Shown: in pieces, positions 62,565 to 64,000 of the stretch
Layout: each line of letters begins with the position of its first letter
Position numbering within the stretch: the first letter of the stretch is position 1
Assembly: GCA_025454835.1 (NCBI GenBank)
Contig: JALONQ010000004.1
Location: 1 to 64,000, forward strand
From: Bacteroidota bacterium
GTDB taxonomy: Bacteria; Bacteroidota; Ignavibacteria; UBA10030
Direction: 5' to 3'
Length of the DNA: 64,000 nucleotides
The notes under the pieces: generated by a model
What the model was told of the DNA's origin: nothing
Databases searched by the model: none
Seen by the model: the letters and a program-made list of their open reading frames with translations, nothing else
Translations under genes and position numbers: made by a program

Positions 62565-62721
62565 GTCATGCTTTCTGAAACGACGACGGCGAGGTGTTCC
62601 CTCGCCGTGTGTGATCAACCCACCCCTCCCTCCCATCGAGCCTCAATTTGTAGACGGGTGGACGATCGCGGCCTGATGGGAAGTTGGTTATCGCTGCGCG
62701 ATGGTCGTGATGGGCCTCCGG

Positions 62722-64000
62722 CTATTTGTCGTCGACGACCTCGAAGTCGGCGTTCTCAACCTTTTTGCCCCCGTCTCCGCTCTGGCCGCCCTGCGGGCCA
62801 CCCGGGGGTCCCTGCTGTGGACCGGCCTCCGGAGGCGGTTGTTGTGCACGTGCCGACTCATAGAGCTTGGACGACGCTTCGTTCCACACGGCATTCAGCG
62901 CCTCGGTCTTCGCCTTGATCTCTGCCATGGAGCCGGACTTCACGGCCGCCTCAACGTCGCTCGCGGCGCTCTCCAGCCGGCTCTTTGCGTCAGCCGGCAG
63001 CTTGTCTCCGAGGTCCGTCATCTGCTTGCGGGTCTGGAAAACGAGCGAGTCGGCCTGATTCTTCGTTTCGACCTCCTCCTTTCGCTTCTTGTCCTCGCTC
63101 GCATGAGACTGAGCGTCGACCTTCATCTTCTCCACCTCCTCCTTGCTCAGGCCGCTCGACGACGTGATACGGATGCTCTGTTCCTTGTTCGTCGCCTTGT
63201 CTTTGGCGGAAACGTGCAGGATCCCGTTGGCATCGATGTCGAACGTGACCTCGATCTGAGGCACGCCGCGTGGCGCAGGCGGAATGCCGTCCAAATGGAA
63301 CCTGCCGAGCGTCCGATTATCGCTCGCCATAGGCCGTTCCCCCTGGAGAATATGGATCTCCACGGAGGGCTGGCTATCCGACGCCGTCGAGAACACCTCG
63401 CTCTTCTTGGTCGGGATCGTCGTATTGGCCTGGATCATGTGCGTCATCACTCCGCCGAGCGTCTCAATGCCGAGCGTCAATGGAGTGACGTCGAGCAGGA
63501 GCACATCGGTCACGTCGCCGGCCAGCACACCGCCCTGAATGGCGGCTCCGATGGCCACGACCTCATCCGGATTGACGCCTTTGTGGCCCTCTTTGCCGAA
63601 AACGTCCTTCACAAGCTGCTGGATGCGTGGAATGCGCGTCATGCCGCCGACGAGAATGACCTCGTCGATCTGCGACGGCGAGAGTCCGGCGTCATCGAGC
63701 GCTTTTTTCGTCGGTCCGACGCAGCGTTGCACCAGATCGTCGACGAGCTGTTCGAACTTCGCCCGCGAGAGCGAAAGGTTCAGGTGTTTCGGACCGTCGG
63801 CTGTGGCCGTAATGAACGGGAGGTTGATCTCCGTTTGCTGCAACTGCGAGAGCTCCATCTTGGCTTTCTCAGCCGCCTCGCGCAATCGTTGCAAGGCCAT
63901 GGGATCCTTGCGAAGGTCGATCCCTTCGGTCTTCTTGAATTCGTCCGCGATCCATTCGAGGATGCGCATGTCGAAGTTGTCACCGCCGAGGTGCGTGTCG
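62722..64000 (-). CDS. dnaK: Chaperone DnaK (Hsp70), C-terminal part, cut by window edge
   Basis: The frame is open to the edge, so the N-terminal ATPase half is missing. About 425 residues are visible, from [16 protein letters not shown]. Typical features are [57 protein letters not shown] and [13 protein letters not shown]. The substrate-binding domain covers the middle. The C-terminal end is a proline/glutamine/glycine-rich linker ([20 protein letters not shown]) and an acidic tail ([14 protein letters not shown]), the normal DnaK terminus. clpB follows downstream. Confidence 0.96.
   Translation of the reverse strand, partial: DTHLGGDNFDMRILEWIADEFKKTEGIDLRKDPMALQRLREAAEKAKMELSQLQQTEINLPFITATADGPKHLNLSLSRAKFEQLVDDLVQRCVGPTKKALDDAGLSPSQIDEVILVGGMTRIPRIQQLVKDVFGKEGHKGVNPDEVVAIGAAIQGGVLAGDVTDVLLLDVTPLTLGIETLGGVMTHMIQANTTIPTKKSEVFSTASDSQPSVEIHILQGERPMASDNRTLGRFHLDGIPPAPRGVPQIEVTFDIDANGILHVSAKDKATNKEQSIRITSSSGLSKEEVEKMKVDAQSHASEDKKRKEEVETKNQADSLVFQTRKQMTDLGDKLPADAKSRLESAASDVEAAVKSGSMAEIKAKTEALNAVWNEASSKLYESARAQQPPPEAGPQQGPPGGPQGGQSGDGGKKVENADFEVVDDK

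Noticed and set aside
62565-62721. Search for a CIRCE operator or other heat-shock control site between dnaK and clpB
   Set aside because: No TTAGCACTC-N9-GAGTGCTAA or clear variant is present. The dnaK upstream region is outside the window.

Overview
The window is GC-rich bacterial chromosome, densely coding, with no rRNA, tRNA, CRISPR array, prophage or intact transposase that I could find. Several features place it in the Bacteroidota/Chlorobiota-Ignavibacteriota-Kapabacteria part of the FCB superphylum. These are a short (284 aa) primary sigma factor with the Bacteroidota-type N-terminus, a parA-parB-DUF5683 cluster, a DUF3078-type outer-membrane protein, the GRIGC...GDGD variant of Lgt, and two divergent promoters that resemble the Bacteroidota TTG-N20-TAnnTTTG form. 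This assignment is inference from families and gene order; no species is recognised.

Layout. 1-2208: lepA and an intergenic stretch with a REP-like hairpin. 2209-3111: an SDR epimerase. 3118-11583 (minus): a long housekeeping run read right to left: small zinc protein, deoB, vapBC toxin-antitoxin pair, rpoD, NlpC/P60 lipoprotein, def, fmt, parA, parB, ridA, DUF5683. 11767-13722: a GAF/degenerate-GGDEF membrane protein, divergent from 13987-21063 (plus): a nucleotidyltransferase/inactive phosphomutase fusion, an orphan PTS EIIA, hisS, a small unknown, lgt and an rlmB-like methyltransferase with a long disordered N-terminus. 21186-37849 (minus): an NtrC-like regulator, an inverted-repeat-bounded remnant of a GxxExxY gene, a secreted unknown, then a tightly packed run with acyl-CoA carboxylase beta subunit, MFS-spermidine synthase-TPR fusion, acyl-CoA dehydrogenase, MeaB GTPase, GalE-like epimerase, purD, glycosyltransferase, M24 peptidase, guaB and a glutaryl-CoA-dehydrogenase-like enzyme.

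38143-40730 is a signalling island: a sigma-54 response regulator with a GAFTSA loop, a single-domain receiver, and a divergent receiver-HisKA protein without an ATPase domain. 40903-49867 (plus) is a nucleic-acid cluster: NIF3-like protein, C4 zinc-ribbon coiled coil, RNase H, the RNase P RNA gene (rnpB), recJ, ruvC, ruvA, ruvB, then an M64 peptidase and an adenosine-specific kinase. 49970-55965 holds an RluA-type pseudouridine synthase, a 3-methyladenine glycosylase, uvrA, a DUF58 protein and a TPR lipoprotein. 56085-64000 has a YkuD-type lipoprotein with a terminator-like leader, rsmB, a DUF3078 protein, mscL with a zinc ribbon, clpB, and dnaK running off the right edge.

Functional themes are DNA repair and recombination (recJ, ruvABC, uvrA, AAG), RNA maturation and modification (rnpB, rnhA, rlmB, rsmB, rluA), protein quality control (clpB, dnaK, lepA), acyl-CoA catabolism (carboxylase, two dehydrogenases, MeaB) and sigma-54 control. 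I found no obvious new multi-gene defence or biosynthetic system. The most unusual items are the inverted-repeat-bounded GxxExxY remnant and its related dispersed repeats, an intrinsic terminator lying inside the NlpC lipoprotein signal-peptide codons just after rpoD, and several proteins whose signature catalytic residues are missing (phosphomutase, GGDEF, histidine kinase).
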